NCBI GenBank assembly: GCA_030752605.1
Contig: JASMDX010000067.1
Coordinates: 1-64,000 of the forward strand
Length of the DNA: 64,000 bases
Direction: 5' to 3'
Origin: GCA-2731375 sp002731375
Lineage (GTDB): Bacteria > Pseudomonadota > Alphaproteobacteria > GCA-2731375
The translations under genes and the position numbers were made by a program. The notes below the pieces were generated by a model. That model had not been told where the DNA came from. It searched no databases and saw only the letters and a program-made list of their open reading frames with translations. Below are positions 52,155 through 61,081 of the stretch, in pieces. The stretch's first letter is position 1, and every line of letters starts with the position of its first letter.

Positions 52155-53360
52155 ATGGATATCGCCTTATCGGATGAATTACGTGCCTTTCAGGCCGAGG
52201 TCCGGAGCTTTCTGGAAGATAATTTGACAGCGGAATTTCGCGAGGCCTCGCGGCTTTGCACGACCATCGTCGCCGAGCATGAGGCGACCATGGCGTGGCA
52301 ACGTATATTATACCGCCGGGGTTGGGCGGCGCCGAATTGGCCGGTGGAGCATGGCGGAACCGGGTGGGATCCTATGCGCCGATACCTATTTGCCGCCGAA
52401 TACGCCAGGGCCGGTGCTTTGCGGCTAGTGCCCCAGGGACTGTCCATGGTGGCGCACGCCATCATGGGCCACGGCAGCGAAGCACAAAAAGCGTTCTATC
52501 TACCGCGAATTCTGTCGGGCCAGGATGTCTGGTGCCAGGGTTATTCGGAACCGGGCTCGGGCTCGGATCTGGCTTCCCTGCAATGCCGTGCGGTCGCGGA
52601 CGGTGACGATTATATCATCAATGGCTCCAAAATTTGGACCACGTCGGCCCATTACGCCGACCGCATGTTCTGCCTGGTCCGCACCAAGACCGACGGCAAA
52701 CCCCAGGCTGGCATCACTTTTCTGCTGTTGGAAATGGATACCCCCGGCCTCACGGTGGAACCAATTCATATTCTGGGCGGCGACCATGAATTCAATCAGG
52801 TGTTTTTTGAGGATGTGCGGGTGCCCCAGGAGAACAGGCTCGGGGCCGAGAACGAAGGTTGGACCGTTGCCAAGTATCTGCTGGAATTCGAACGGGGCGG
52901 CGATGCCCGGGCAGCCAGGCAGCGGACCCGACTGGACGAGGCACGGCGTCTGGCGGCGGCGCGGCGGCAAAGCGATGGCTGTAGCCTGCTGGAAGAACCT
53001 GGTTTCGCCGCCGATCTGGCGGCGTTGGAGATCGAGCTGACGACGGTGGAGTTCACCGAGATGCGCACCATGGCCGAGATTGCCAAACGCGGCAGTCCCG
53101 GTCCTGCTTCGTCTATGCTGAAGACCCGCTCGACTGAGGTCCAGATGGCTATCAGTGAGTTGGCCATGCGGGCCATCGGCTATTACGCGGCGCCGCACCA
53201 ACCGGTAGAGCGCCTGGCGGGCGCTAACCTGGAACCTCTTGGCCAGCGGGATGAGATGTCCATCACGGCGCGCTATCTGAATGACCGGGCCGGCAGCATA
53301 TATGGTGGCTCCAATGAAATTCAGCGCAATATCATGGCGAAACTGGTGTTGGGTATGTAG
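52155..53360 (+). CDS. Acyl-CoA dehydrogenase, second type
   Basis: A 401-aa acyl-CoA dehydrogenase of the PimC/steroid-degradation branch. It has WPVEHGGTGWDPM near 61-73, QGYSEPGSGSDLASLQCRAV near 122-141, INGSKIWTTSAHYAD near 154-168, and ends SIYGGSNEIQRNIMAKLVLG. At the place where classic enzymes have the catalytic Glu (IYEGTN) it has Gly (IYGGSN), as in other members of this branch that place the base elsewhere or work as part of a two-subunit enzyme. It is the last acyl-CoA gene in the run and is followed 52 bp later by an oxidoreductase gene. Confidence 0.9.
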   Translation: MDIALSDELRAFQAEVRSFLEDNLTAEFREASRLCTTIVAEHEATMAWQRILYRRGWAAPNWPVEHGGTGWDPMRRYLFAAEYARAGALRLVPQGLSMVAHAIMGHGSEAQKAFYLPRILSGQDVWCQGYSEPGSGSDLASLQCRAVADGDDYIINGSKIWTTSAHYADRMFCLVRTKTDGKPQAGITFLLLEMDTPGLTVEPIHILGGDHEFNQVFFEDVRVPQENRLGAENEGWTVAKYLLEFERGGDARAARQRTRLDEARRLAAARRQSDGCSLLEEPGFAADLAALEIELTTVEFTEMRTMAEIAKRGSPGPASSMLKTRSTEVQMAISELAMRAIGYYAAPHQPVERLAGANLEPLGQRDEMSITARYLNDRAGSIYGGSNEIQRNIMAKLVLGM

Positions 53361-53412
53361 GGTATCGGCGAGTTTTTTGGCGTCGAACCGAGACTTTGGA
53401 TGGAGGTAGGCG

Positions 53413-54456
53413 GTGTTGCGACTGGTGGTGATCGGCGCGGGCCTTATAGGACGCGAACATTGCACATTGATTCGGGAGCATCCAGGGGCCGACCTCGCCG
53501 GCCTAGCTGATATTTCGCCGGAAACCGGCCCATACGCGAAAGAAATTCGCGCGCCATATTTCTCCGACTTTGAACGAATGCTCGACGAGACCAATCCCGA
53601 TGGCGCGATCGTCGCCGTTCCGAACAAGCTTCATGTCACGGCTGGGCGTGCCTGTCTATCCAGGGGCATACCCTGCCTGGTCGAAAAACCCATCGCGGAC
53701 ACAGTCCAATCCGCCCGTGAGCTTGTGGAATTGAGCGAGCGGTCCGAAATTCCAATCCTCGTCGGTCATCACCGCCGTCATAGTCCCGACGTCCGCGAGG
53801 CGCGGCGTCTTGTGGAGGCAGGCGCCTTGGGCGAGCTTGTCGCGGTTAACGGCATGTGGCTGGCGGATAAGCCAGACGACTATTTCAAGGTTGAATGGCG
53901 GCGTTCCCCCGGTGGCGGCCCGATACTGATCAATCTTATCCATGAAATCGATTGTCTGCGCTTTATCGTCGGCGAAATAGCCAGCGTTCGCGCCTTTACC
54001 TCCAATGCCGCCCGTGGCTTTGACGTCGAGGATACGGTCAGCATTGCGTTGCGCTTCGAAAATGGTGTGCTCGGCAGCTTTTTAATGAGTGATGCCGTGG
54101 CCTCGCCCTACACCTGGGAAGTGACCTCGGGGCAAGCCTTGTATTTCCCGTATCAACCGGGTGATTGCTATTTTTTTGCTGGCCGGAATGGGTCATTGGC
54201 GGTACCCAGCATGGACCTGTGGCGCCATGATGGCGTGGACATGGCCTGGCAGGATCCGCTATCGCGCCAGCGTATAGAGCTTGACGGATCGCGCACCTAT
54301 CGAAACCAGATTGAGCATTTTCTGGCCGTCGTCTCAGGCGGTGAAATTCCAATCGTGACGGCGCGCGATGCAATGATGACCCTGGCCGCCACGCTTGCCG
54401 TCGAAACAGCGGCCCGTGAGGACCGGACCATTACCGTCCAGGAAATGCTTACCTGA
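53413..54456 (+). CDS. Gfo/Idh/MocA family oxidoreductase
   Basis: NAD(P)-dependent dehydrogenase, 347 aa. The Rossmann motif IGAGLIGREH lies near 5-14, VAVPNKLHVTAGRACLSRGI near 63-82, and the catalytic Lys in LVEKPIADT near 86-94. The C-terminal half is the GFO_IDH_MocA_C alpha/beta domain (GGPILINLIHEIDCLRFI near 175-192). The start is GTG at 53413, set by GGAGG at 53402-53406; the TTG next to it would also work. Members act on sugars, inositols or related polyols. Its link to the acyl-CoA genes upstream is uncertain. Confidence 0.9.
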   Translation: MLRLVVIGAGLIGREHCTLIREHPGADLAGLADISPETGPYAKEIRAPYFSDFERMLDETNPDGAIVAVPNKLHVTAGRACLSRGIPCLVEKPIADTVQSARELVELSERSEIPILVGHHRRHSPDVREARRLVEAGALGELVAVNGMWLADKPDDYFKVEWRRSPGGGPILINLIHEIDCLRFIVGEIASVRAFTSNAARGFDVEDTVSIALRFENGVLGSFLMSDAVASPYTWEVTSGQALYFPYQPGDCYFFAGRNGSLAVPSMDLWRHDGVDMAWQDPLSRQRIELDGSRTYRNQIEHFLAVVSGGEIPIVTARDAMMTLAATLAVETAAREDRTITVQEMLT

Positions 54457-54578
54457 AAGAGATCAGCGCTGGTAATGTCCCAATACCGTTTTCTAGAGCG
54501 TGAAAATCAGCATCACCAGCAGCGCCACGGCCATATTCCTGTTTTTCTTGCGCTTGCTTGAACAAGGACGGCGGCGGG

Positions 54579-55217
54579 CTACTCCGCCGCGCTGGGCGTT
54601 TTCGTGATCAGCGTGCGGTATTCCGGGAGGTAATCGCCGCGCCGTTCCAATAATGCGGCATCGCGCATTTGATAGCCGTTGCCCGCATGTGCCGTCATTT
54701 GCTCGACCGGTGTTGGGTTGGTGACCTCCGGCCAATGGCCTGGCTGCGGCTCCGCTCCCTCGGCGACGATGGCGAGGGGCAGGTCGTCGGCCACGGCGGG
54801 GGGCTGGGTGATCTTCAAGATATCCCAGCTGATTTCCAACGGAATGTTATTTGGATCATAGAAATAGATCGACCACATGGTGCCGTGATCCACCGCGCCG
54901 GAAACATCAAAACCGGCGGCTTCCAGCCTGTCCTTGGCGGCGAACAGATCCGCGCGGCTTTCGCACGTCATGGAGACGTGATCGAAGCCCAGGGGCTGCC
55001 GGCTGGGGGAGCCGTGCGGTTTCGGGTTCATGGACTGGGCGCCCTCGTAGGCAAAAAAGGCGATTTGCGCCTCGCCCGCGCGGAAGAAATAATGACGGTA
55101 GCCGTCGTGGCCCACGCCGGCCTCCAACGTCAGGCCCAGCAGATCGCGATAGAAGCGGATGGTGGCTTCCAGATCGTGGGTGATGAATGCCAGATGATTG
55201 ATCCCCGTAAGCGCCAC
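54579..55217 (-). CDS. VOC family (glyoxalase/dioxygenase-fold) protein
   Basis: Vicinal-oxygen-chelate protein, 212 aa, with one VOC module at about 1-135. It contains INHLAFITHDLEATIRFYRD near 6-25 with a metal-ligand His, FDHVSMTCESRADLFAAKDR near 81-100, and IYFYDPNNIPLEISWDI near 120-136 with a ligand Glu, plus an unusual C-terminal extension of about 75 residues. I chose GTG 55217, preceded by TTGGAG, because the frame further upstream to 55331 has no VOC sequence. It stands alone, divergent from the methyltransferase gene. Reaction unknown: glyoxalase, fosfomycin-type resistance and ring-cleavage dioxygenase all share the fold. Confidence 0.85.
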   Translation of the reverse strand: MALTGINHLAFITHDLEATIRFYRDLLGLTLEAGVGHDGYRHYFFRAGEAQIAFFAYEGAQSMNPKPHGSPSRQPLGFDHVSMTCESRADLFAAKDRLEAAGFDVSGAVDHGTMWSIYFYDPNNIPLEISWDILKITQPPAVADDLPLAIVAEGAEPQPGHWPEVTNPTPVEQMTAHAGNGYQMRDAALLERRGDYLPEYRTLITKTPSAAE

Positions 55218-55387
55218 GATGTTCTCCAATCCCCTAAAGATGTCATATGAAGGCTGCCATCCCAATTTATAGCAAACCTTTTCAATATCGTGATGTGTTA
55301 GATTATCTGGGTGCATCCGCCCCTGGGACAAGCCATGTGCGCGGAAACAATCTGTTGCCCCAATAGTACTGATTCAAAGGACAGCCC

Positions 55388-56233
55388 ATGACCGTTGATA
55401 CCCATCGCCAGACCGTGGTCGATTTCTATGACACTCATCCCATCAACGAAGGGCAGATCCTGGAAAAACTGGAACACGACGGCGTCGATCTGGCCGGCCT
55501 GACCGAGGATGTCCTGCAGGATTATGACATGGATCATTTCGATGGCCTTGCCGCCATCGATACCCTGGCGCAAAAGATCGCAGCCACTGCGGATAACCAT
55601 GTGCTGGACGTGGCTAGCGGCATGGGCGGGCCGGCGCGCTACCTGGCGCGGCATTACGGCTGCCGGGTCACCGGCATCGATCTGACCGCCAGCCGGGTTG
55701 AAGGGGCGCAACGGCTGACCAAGCTGGTCGGACTATCCGAGGCAGTGCAATTCCGCAACGCCGATGCCCTGGCCAACCCGTTTCCCGAGGCGCATTTCGA
55801 CGCGGTAATCGGCCAGGAAGCCTGGTGCCACATTCCCGACAAGGCCCGGTTGACCGGCGAATGTGTTCGGGTCACCAAGGTCGGCGGCCATATCGCCTTC
55901 ACGGATATTCTGCAACGCCGCGCCTTGAATGGCGAAGTCACGGCGCGCCTGCAACAGGACCTGGGCTTTGCCGAACTTGGCAGCCTGGCGCGCTATCGGG
56001 ACCTGTTGGCGGCGAATGGCTGCGAAGTTATGGAGGCGGAGGATATGAGCGATCACTGGACGGTCGTTCTGCGCCAGCGGCTGGAGATGTACCGTGGCCT
56101 GAAGGAACAGACGATTGCCAGTTTCGGTGCGGCGCATTTTCAGGCCTGGGATGATTTCTACAGTTTCTTCGTGGGCCTGTACGAAAGCGGGGATCTGGGT
56201 GGCGGCCGTTTTCTGGCTCTACGCACCGCTTAA
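55388..56233 (+). CDS. SAM-dependent methyltransferase (sarcosine/dimethylglycine methyltransferase-like)
   Basis: Class I methyltransferase, 281 aa. The SAM-binding motif I is VLDVASGMGGPARYLARHYG near 72-91, followed by VTGIDLT near 94-100 and the NADALANPFPEAHFDAVIGQE block near 121-141. The layout resembles glycine-sarcosine and dimethylglycine methyltransferases involved in betaine synthesis, and the phosphoethanolamine type. It begins at ATG 55388 with AAAGGA upstream, and its 3' end converges on trmO, 10 bp away. Substrate not fixed by sequence. Confidence 0.85.
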   Translation: MTVDTHRQTVVDFYDTHPINEGQILEKLEHDGVDLAGLTEDVLQDYDMDHFDGLAAIDTLAQKIAATADNHVLDVASGMGGPARYLARHYGCRVTGIDLTASRVEGAQRLTKLVGLSEAVQFRNADALANPFPEAHFDAVIGQEAWCHIPDKARLTGECVRVTKVGGHIAFTDILQRRALNGEVTARLQQDLGFAELGSLARYRDLLAANGCEVMEAEDMSDHWTVVLRQRLEMYRGLKEQTIASFGAAHFQAWDDFYSFFVGLYESGDLGGGRFLALRTA

Positions 56234-56243
56234 CGCTGCCAGC

Positions 56244-56705
56244 TTACCAATAGTCCGCCATGATCTCCCTGGCCCAATCCGGCTCCCGGACCTCGCCCCG
56301 TGGTGCGAAGCCGCTAAGGTAGGGTTTTAGGTCCAGCACAGGGGTCCCGTCGATGGCATCCAGGCCCTTTACAGTCAGCGTCAATCCGTCCAGGGCCATA
56401 ATCCGGCAGACGGTAACCGCCAGGCGGTTGGGGCGCCCCTTTCCACGCTGAGCGAAAATGCCCACCTTGGGCCAATCCGAACGGCCGCGGGGATGGCGGG
56501 CGGAAGAGACGATTTTTTCTTCTGCCACCTTGTGAAAATGAAATAGTACCTCTACATGGGAGAAATCCGCCAAACCAGCCAGGGCGTCGGTCTGGTATTG
56601 CTCGCCATCCAGTTCGATGGCTGCCTGTTCCCGGCCCCAATTGTCGTCCCGAGCCTTGGCCCGACCGCCGCGAACATAACCGATGGGGATGAGTGTAATG
56701 CTCAT
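56244..56705 (-). CDS. trmO: tRNA t6A37 N6-methyltransferase TrmO-like (TsaA/VirR domain)
   Basis: Methyltransferase of the UPF0066/YaeB fold, 153 aa, an atypical beta-barrel SAM enzyme that methylates N6 of threonylcarbamoyladenosine at tRNA position 37. Marks are IPIGYVR near 6-12, FSHVEVLFHFHK near 48-59, ARHPRGRSDWPKVGIFAQRG near 69-88 and GRPNRLAVTV near 90-99. Family members may also carry C-terminal extensions; this one is the short single-domain form. Read leftward, facing the methyltransferase gene. Confidence 0.87.
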   Translation of the reverse strand: MSITLIPIGYVRGGRAKARDDNWGREQAAIELDGEQYQTDALAGLADFSHVEVLFHFHKVAEEKIVSSARHPRGRSDWPKVGIFAQRGKGRPNRLAVTVCRIMALDGLTLTVKGLDAIDGTPVLDLKPYLSGFAPRGEVREPDWAREIMADYW

Positions 56706-57488
56706 GATTCCGTATCCTGCCTATCCGATCAGCTTAGCTCAGTTTATTCAACAAAGCTTAGGCTGGTAGCAAGCCCGTTACGCTCATGCCTTTTCTGAAC
56801 CGGCCATGAATGTGTGCTAGCAGGTCCCGCGTTGCCTTGGTCAAGCCATAGCTGCGCCAGGGAGGTAGCGGCATTGGGCCAAGGCGGTTTCGCGGCTGAA
56901 GGGCCGAACAGAGCCATATGCTTTCGGCAAACAACAAACCGGCCAATATAGCCGCTTTTTTTCCATCGAAGTTCCGATTCGACTAGCGCCGTGAGAACGG
57001 CTGCGTCGCATTAGTTGCCGGGAACCATGACCATGGTGACATGCGGAGCTAGAACAATGATCGCGGCCGACGGTCTTTCATAACGTCTATTGGCGAACCG
57101 CTTCGGTAAGGAGATCAGGGCGGTAGCGATGATATTGGAGATCGGCGCGATGGTTTAACTGAGAGCGGAAACAAATAGCGCACCGGGGCCGGCGGCGGCA
57201 TTTAAATTTTGAACGTTCATGGCAGATCTTCTTATGTATTGCGCCTGTGCAATTTCGTGTTTCGTTGCGTTCATAGAACCCTGAACACGGTTCGGGAGAC
57301 GCGTCAAATCCGCATTGCTGACCCGCGAATTTTGCATGGCCAATGGCAGGTTTCGATGCTGTCCAAAAGCTATAATTCCAAATGACCGTTTGTAGAAACT
57401 TGTGTTATTGTTCGCACCACGAAATAAGCAAGCGAAGGTCGTGTAGAAATTCGGCCTTGATAAATATAAAATGGGGTAGTGGGGTCAA
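56706..57488. other. Gene-poor, partly degraded region upstream of the polyamine-type importer
   Basis: About 780 bp with no intact gene. On the minus strand, two frames run in phase from 57343 to 57011 and are separated only by a TAA at 57155-57157. The second reads TIAPISNIIATALISLPKRF and continues to a TAA at 57011, a coding-like composition that suggests a decayed gene. I could not match it. Another short minus frame at 56758-56946 is unassigned. The stretch before 57489 is AT-rich and should hold the promoter of the ABC operon. Confidence 0.45.
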
Positions 57489-58592
57489 ATGTCCGAAGCG
57501 TCCGATACGCTTGTCAAATTTGAATCCGTGCAAAAGAGCTATGACGGCGAAACGCTTGTCGTGAAGGACCTCAATCTTGAAGTCGCACGGGGTGAATTTA
57601 TCACTATGCTGGGCCCGTCAGGTTCAGGCAAGACCACTTGCCTGATGATGTTGGCCGGCTTCGAGACTGCTACCCACGGACGGATCTACCTCGACGGCGT
57701 GTCCATCAACAACGTGCCACCGCACAAACGCGAAATTGGTATGGTATTCCAAAATTATGCCCTTTTCCCGCACATGACTGTTGCCGAAAATCTAGCCTTC
57801 CCGCTTAAAGTACGTAAGCTGGCGCGAGCCGATGTGGAGGACCGAGTGCAGAATGCGCTTGATATGGTGCAGCTCTCTGACTTCGGCGGCCGACGGCCGG
57901 CACAACTTTCTGGCGGACAACAGCAGCGCGTCGCGGTGGCACGGGCCTTAGTATTCGACCCCAAGCTGGTTTTGATGGACGAGCCATTAGGTGCGCTCGA
58001 CAAGCAGTTGCGCGAGCAGATGCAATATGAGATCAAACACATCCACGAGAAAATCGGCATCACCGTAGTCTACGTGACACACGACCAATCGGAAGCCCTA
58101 ACAATGTCGAACCGCATTGCCGTTTTTGATGACGGCATCATCCAGCAGTTGGCCACACCATCAGATCTTTACGAGCGCCCGGAGAACTCCTTTGTGGCCC
58201 AATTCATCGGCGAGAACAACAAATTGACTGGCACCGTCATCGAAGAAGCTATCGGCACTTGCACAGTGGCTCTCGAAACCGGCGAACAGGTTAAAGCCAA
58301 CCCTATCAATATTAGCGGTACTAGCAGCCCAACGATGCTATCGCTACGCCCCGAAAGGGTGTTTTTGAACCCGTGTCAGGGAGAATGCGAAACCACGGTG
58401 TCAGGCCGAGTAGAGGAACTGATCTACTTGGGCGATCATATCCGCACCCGAATGTCAGTTTGCGGCCGGGACGATTTTATCGTCAAGATTCCAAATGCCA
58501 TGCGCCAATCCGGTCTGGAACCTGGTCAACAGGTGCCACTCGGTTGGCGAACCGAGGATTGCCGTGCCCTCGACATGCCGAAGACAGCATGA
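57489..58592 (+). CDS. ABC transporter ATP-binding protein, PotA type
   Basis: ATPase of a spermidine/putrescine-type importer, 367 aa. Walker A LGPSGSGKTT near 39-48, signature LSGGQQQRVAVARAL near 139-153, Walker B and DEPLGALD near 163-170, and VYVTHDQSEALTMSNRIAVF near 195-214 (H-loop). The C-terminal TOBE domain (about 285-360) regulates transport in this group. It starts the operon at ATG 57489, with GGGGTAGTGGGG upstream. The binding-protein gene follows after 52 bp. Cargo may be a polyamine, iron or an amine-like compound. Confidence 0.93.
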   Translation: MSEASDTLVKFESVQKSYDGETLVVKDLNLEVARGEFITMLGPSGSGKTTCLMMLAGFETATHGRIYLDGVSINNVPPHKREIGMVFQNYALFPHMTVAENLAFPLKVRKLARADVEDRVQNALDMVQLSDFGGRRPAQLSGGQQQRVAVARALVFDPKLVLMDEPLGALDKQLREQMQYEIKHIHEKIGITVVYVTHDQSEALTMSNRIAVFDDGIIQQLATPSDLYERPENSFVAQFIGENNKLTGTVIEEAIGTCTVALETGEQVKANPINISGTSSPTMLSLRPERVFLNPCQGECETTVSGRVEELIYLGDHIRTRMSVCGRDDFIVKIPNAMRQSGLEPGQQVPLGWRTEDCRALDMPKTA

Positions 58593-58644
58593 ACCGGGAC
58601 CTAAGGTCCTAATCTTTACGAAACTAAACAACAGGGAGATAACC

Positions 58645-59742
58645 ATGAAACGCAACTTTAAATTTTTCGCCGCGGCCTTGGTTGCGGCGTCTGTCGTAGT
58701 CGCCGGACCGGCGATAGCGCAGACAGAACTAGTCGTGGTCTCTTGGGGCGGCGCCTATACCGCGAGCCAGCAGAAAGCCTACCACGACCCGTATATGAAG
58801 AAGAACCCGGGCATCAAGATCATCAACGATGATTCGGCACCGGAAGCGGTCGCCAAACTAAGAGCGATGAACGAGGTCAAGAATGTGACCTGGGATCTGG
58901 TAGACGCCGTTGCCTCGGACGCCATGCGGCTCTGTGACGAAGGCTTGGCTGAACCAATCAACGCTGACAAGGATCTAGCTCCAGCGCCGGATGGCACTCC
59001 GGCGTCTAAGGATTTTGGCGACCTTCTGGTGTCGGAATGTTTCATTCCACAGATTGTGTACTCGACCACATTCGGCTATCGAAAAGACTTGGTAAAGGTC
59101 AAGCCGACCAGTGTTTGCGATGTTTTCGATCTTGGCAAAATTCCAGGCAAGCGCTCACTTGAGAAAAAGCCTATCAACAACTTCGAATGGGCTTTGCTAT
59201 GTGACGGCGTTGCCCCCGACAAGATCTACGACGTGCTTGGCGCCAAAGGTGGCGTGGAACGTGCCCTGAAGAAACTCGCCACCATCAAGGGCCATGTGAT
59301 TTGGTGGACAAAGGGCGCCCAGACGCCGCAGCTCCTGGCAGACGGTGAAGTGGTCATTGGCTCAACTTATAACGGCCGTCTATTTTCGCTAATTGAGGAG
59401 GAAAAGCAGCCGGTCGGGATGTTGTGGGATTGGCAGGTCTTCGACCTTGATGGCTGGATTATTCCAAAAGGCACCAAGAACCTTGCGGCAGTGAAAAAGT
59501 TTGTCCGCTTTGCGACCGACACACAGCGGCTTGCTGACCAGGCCAAGTTCATCTCGTACGGCCCGGCCCGCAAATCCTCGGCACCGCTGGTGTCTAAACA
59601 TGCCACGCTTGGGATCGACATGAAGCCGCACATGCCAACTGATCCCAATAATGCCAAGACCACGCTGTTGTACAACTATGAATTCTGGGCTGATCACCAG
59701 GACGATTTCACGCAACGGTTCCAAGCTTGGCTCGCCAAATAA
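58645..59742 (+). CDS. ABC transporter substrate-binding protein, PotD-like
   Basis: Periplasmic binding protein of the polyamine type, 365 aa. The signal peptide covers residues 1-26 (MKRNFKFFAAALVAASVVVA then GPAIAQ). The mature N-terminus, LVVVSWGGAYTASQQKAYHDPY, is the usual start for the PotD/putrescine family, and LVDAVASDAMRLCDEGLAEPI is typical too. I start at ATG 58645 with AGGGAGAT upstream; an open stretch from 58495 is not protein. A strong hairpin separates it from the permease gene that follows. Ligand not known. Confidence 0.93.
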   Translation: MKRNFKFFAAALVAASVVVAGPAIAQTELVVVSWGGAYTASQQKAYHDPYMKKNPGIKIINDDSAPEAVAKLRAMNEVKNVTWDLVDAVASDAMRLCDEGLAEPINADKDLAPAPDGTPASKDFGDLLVSECFIPQIVYSTTFGYRKDLVKVKPTSVCDVFDLGKIPGKRSLEKKPINNFEWALLCDGVAPDKIYDVLGAKGGVERALKKLATIKGHVIWWTKGAQTPQLLADGEVVIGSTYNGRLFSLIEEEKQPVGMLWDWQVFDLDGWIIPKGTKNLAAVKKFVRFATDTQRLADQAKFISYGPARKSSAPLVSKHATLGIDMKPHMPTDPNNAKTTLLYNYEFWADHQDDFTQRFQAWLAK

Positions 59743-59754
59743 GGGAAATACCGT

Positions 59755-59783
59755 ATCCGGGGTGGTCAGAAGCCACCCCGGAT
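59755..59783 (+). promoter_or_regulatory. Intercistronic hairpin between binding-protein and permease genes
   Basis: A perfect 11-bp stem: ATCCGGGGTGG (59755-59765) pairs with CCACCCCGGAT (59773-59783) around a 7-nt loop. It lies 12 bp after the binding-protein stop. No T-run follows, so partial termination or 3'-end protection of the binding-protein mRNA is likelier than full stop. It overlaps a possible ATG (59782) of the next gene. Confidence 0.75.
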
Positions 59784-59811
59784 GAATTGTGAACTGCAGT
59801 CCTTGGTTACG

Positions 59812-61080
59812 ATGGCGGGTATCGTCCAACAAGAAGAAGGCATCTTTACCGCGGATGGCACGCCACTCCGCGTAAGCTTGGCGCGCGCCCTAAGGCGGCA
59901 GAAAATTCGCGCGCTGTTATTGGTCGCGCCATTATTACTTTTCATTTCCATCACCTTTCTTGTCCCGATCGGCGACATGCTCTTCCGCTCGGTGGACAAC
60001 AAAATCGTCGCCGAGGTTCTTCCCCATAGCACCAAGCTTCTCGCAAACTGGGATCCCGCCTTGGGCCAACTGCCCTCGGAGGAAGTCTACGCCGCTATGG
60101 TCAAAGATCTAAAGGAAGGCCGAAAGAACCGCACCATCACAAGAGCCGGTCAACGCCTGAACTACGAATCGTCCGGGATGTCGAGTTTGTTTCGATCGTC
60201 CGGTAGGAAGGCAAAGCGCATCAAGGCGCCTCCATACAAAGAGGCCTTGATCAAGACCAAGAAGGAATGGGTTGAAATTGAGACCTGGAAGCTGATTAAG
60301 CAGTTCTCGACCGCCTATACGGATGGATACCTGTTGGCTGCCGTCGACACTAAACGCCAATTTGAAGGCGGAGTTGTGCAAGTTAGTGAAAGTAGGCGCA
60401 TTTATCTACCGTTGTTCGTCAGAACCTTGCGACTTAGCCTCATCATTACCTTGCTGACGCTGCTGTTCGGCTTTCCGGTCGCTTATCTCATGGCGAACCT
60501 GCCGACTAAGGCATCCAACGTATTGCTTATATTTGTGTTGTTGCCATTCTGGACCTCGCTGTTAGTGCGTACGACGGCCTGGATTGCGCTGCTTCAACAA
60601 CAGGGCGTCATCAACGAGTTTCTAGTCGTGGTTGGCCTAGTCAGCACCGAAAATCGGCCACAGATGATTCACAACGAATTCGGCACCGTCGTCGCGATGA
60701 CGCATATATTGTTACCTTTCATGGTACTGCCGTTGTTCAGCGTTATGAAAACGATTCCCGGCAGCTACGTCCGAGCCGCAGTGTCACTGGGCGCGCACCC
60801 CTGGGTTGCATTCTGGAAGATTTATTTTCCCAATACGGTACCAGGTATCGGCGCTGGGGCAATACTAGTCTTTATTCTGGCGATCGGCTATTACATAACG
60901 CCGGAACTGGTTGGGGGAACGACTGGCACCTTCATTTCTAACCGTATAGCCCACCACATTTCGTCATCCCTGAACTGGGGTCTCGCAGCGTCACTGGGCA
61001 TAATCCTGCTTGCTGTCGTGATCGCTTTATTTTTGATTTACGATAAGATCGTCGGTATTGATAACATGAAGCTGGGCTGA
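59812..61080 (+). CDS. ABC transporter permease, PotB-like, with long periplasmic insert
   Basis: First permease of the importer, 422 aa from ATG 59812 (ATG 59782, inside the hairpin stem, would add ten residues). It has an N-terminal helix (LLLVAPLLLFISITFLVPIG), then a charged extracytoplasmic stretch of about 140 residues, then five helices. The EAA coupling loop, SYVRAAVSLGAHPWVAFWKIYF, lies near 319-340, followed by a C-terminal helix. The long insert is a feature of the larger PotB-type permeases. The next gene starts one base after its stop. Confidence 0.88.
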   Translation: MAGIVQQEEGIFTADGTPLRVSLARALRRQKIRALLLVAPLLLFISITFLVPIGDMLFRSVDNKIVAEVLPHSTKLLANWDPALGQLPSEEVYAAMVKDLKEGRKNRTITRAGQRLNYESSGMSSLFRSSGRKAKRIKAPPYKEALIKTKKEWVEIETWKLIKQFSTAYTDGYLLAAVDTKRQFEGGVVQVSESRRIYLPLFVRTLRLSLIITLLTLLFGFPVAYLMANLPTKASNVLLIFVLLPFWTSLLVRTTAWIALLQQQGVINEFLVVVGLVSTENRPQMIHNEFGTVVAMTHILLPFMVLPLFSVMKTIPGSYVRAAVSLGAHPWVAFWKIYFPNTVPGIGAGAILVFILAIGYYITPELVGGTTGTFISNRIAHHISSSLNWGLAASLGIILLAVVIALFLIYDKIVGIDNMKLG

Positions 61081-61081
61081 G

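Noticed and set aside
54493..54578. Small membrane-protein tail (KRKKNRNMAVALLVMLIFTL) on the minus strand
   Set aside because: No start codon with a ribosome site gives a complete protein; it may be a remnant, but support is too weak to call.
57011..57343. A second stop-interrupted frame that might also be a recoded gene
   Set aside because: The stop is TAA, which is not used for selenocysteine or pyrrolysine, and no catalytic motif surrounds it. Decay is more likely.
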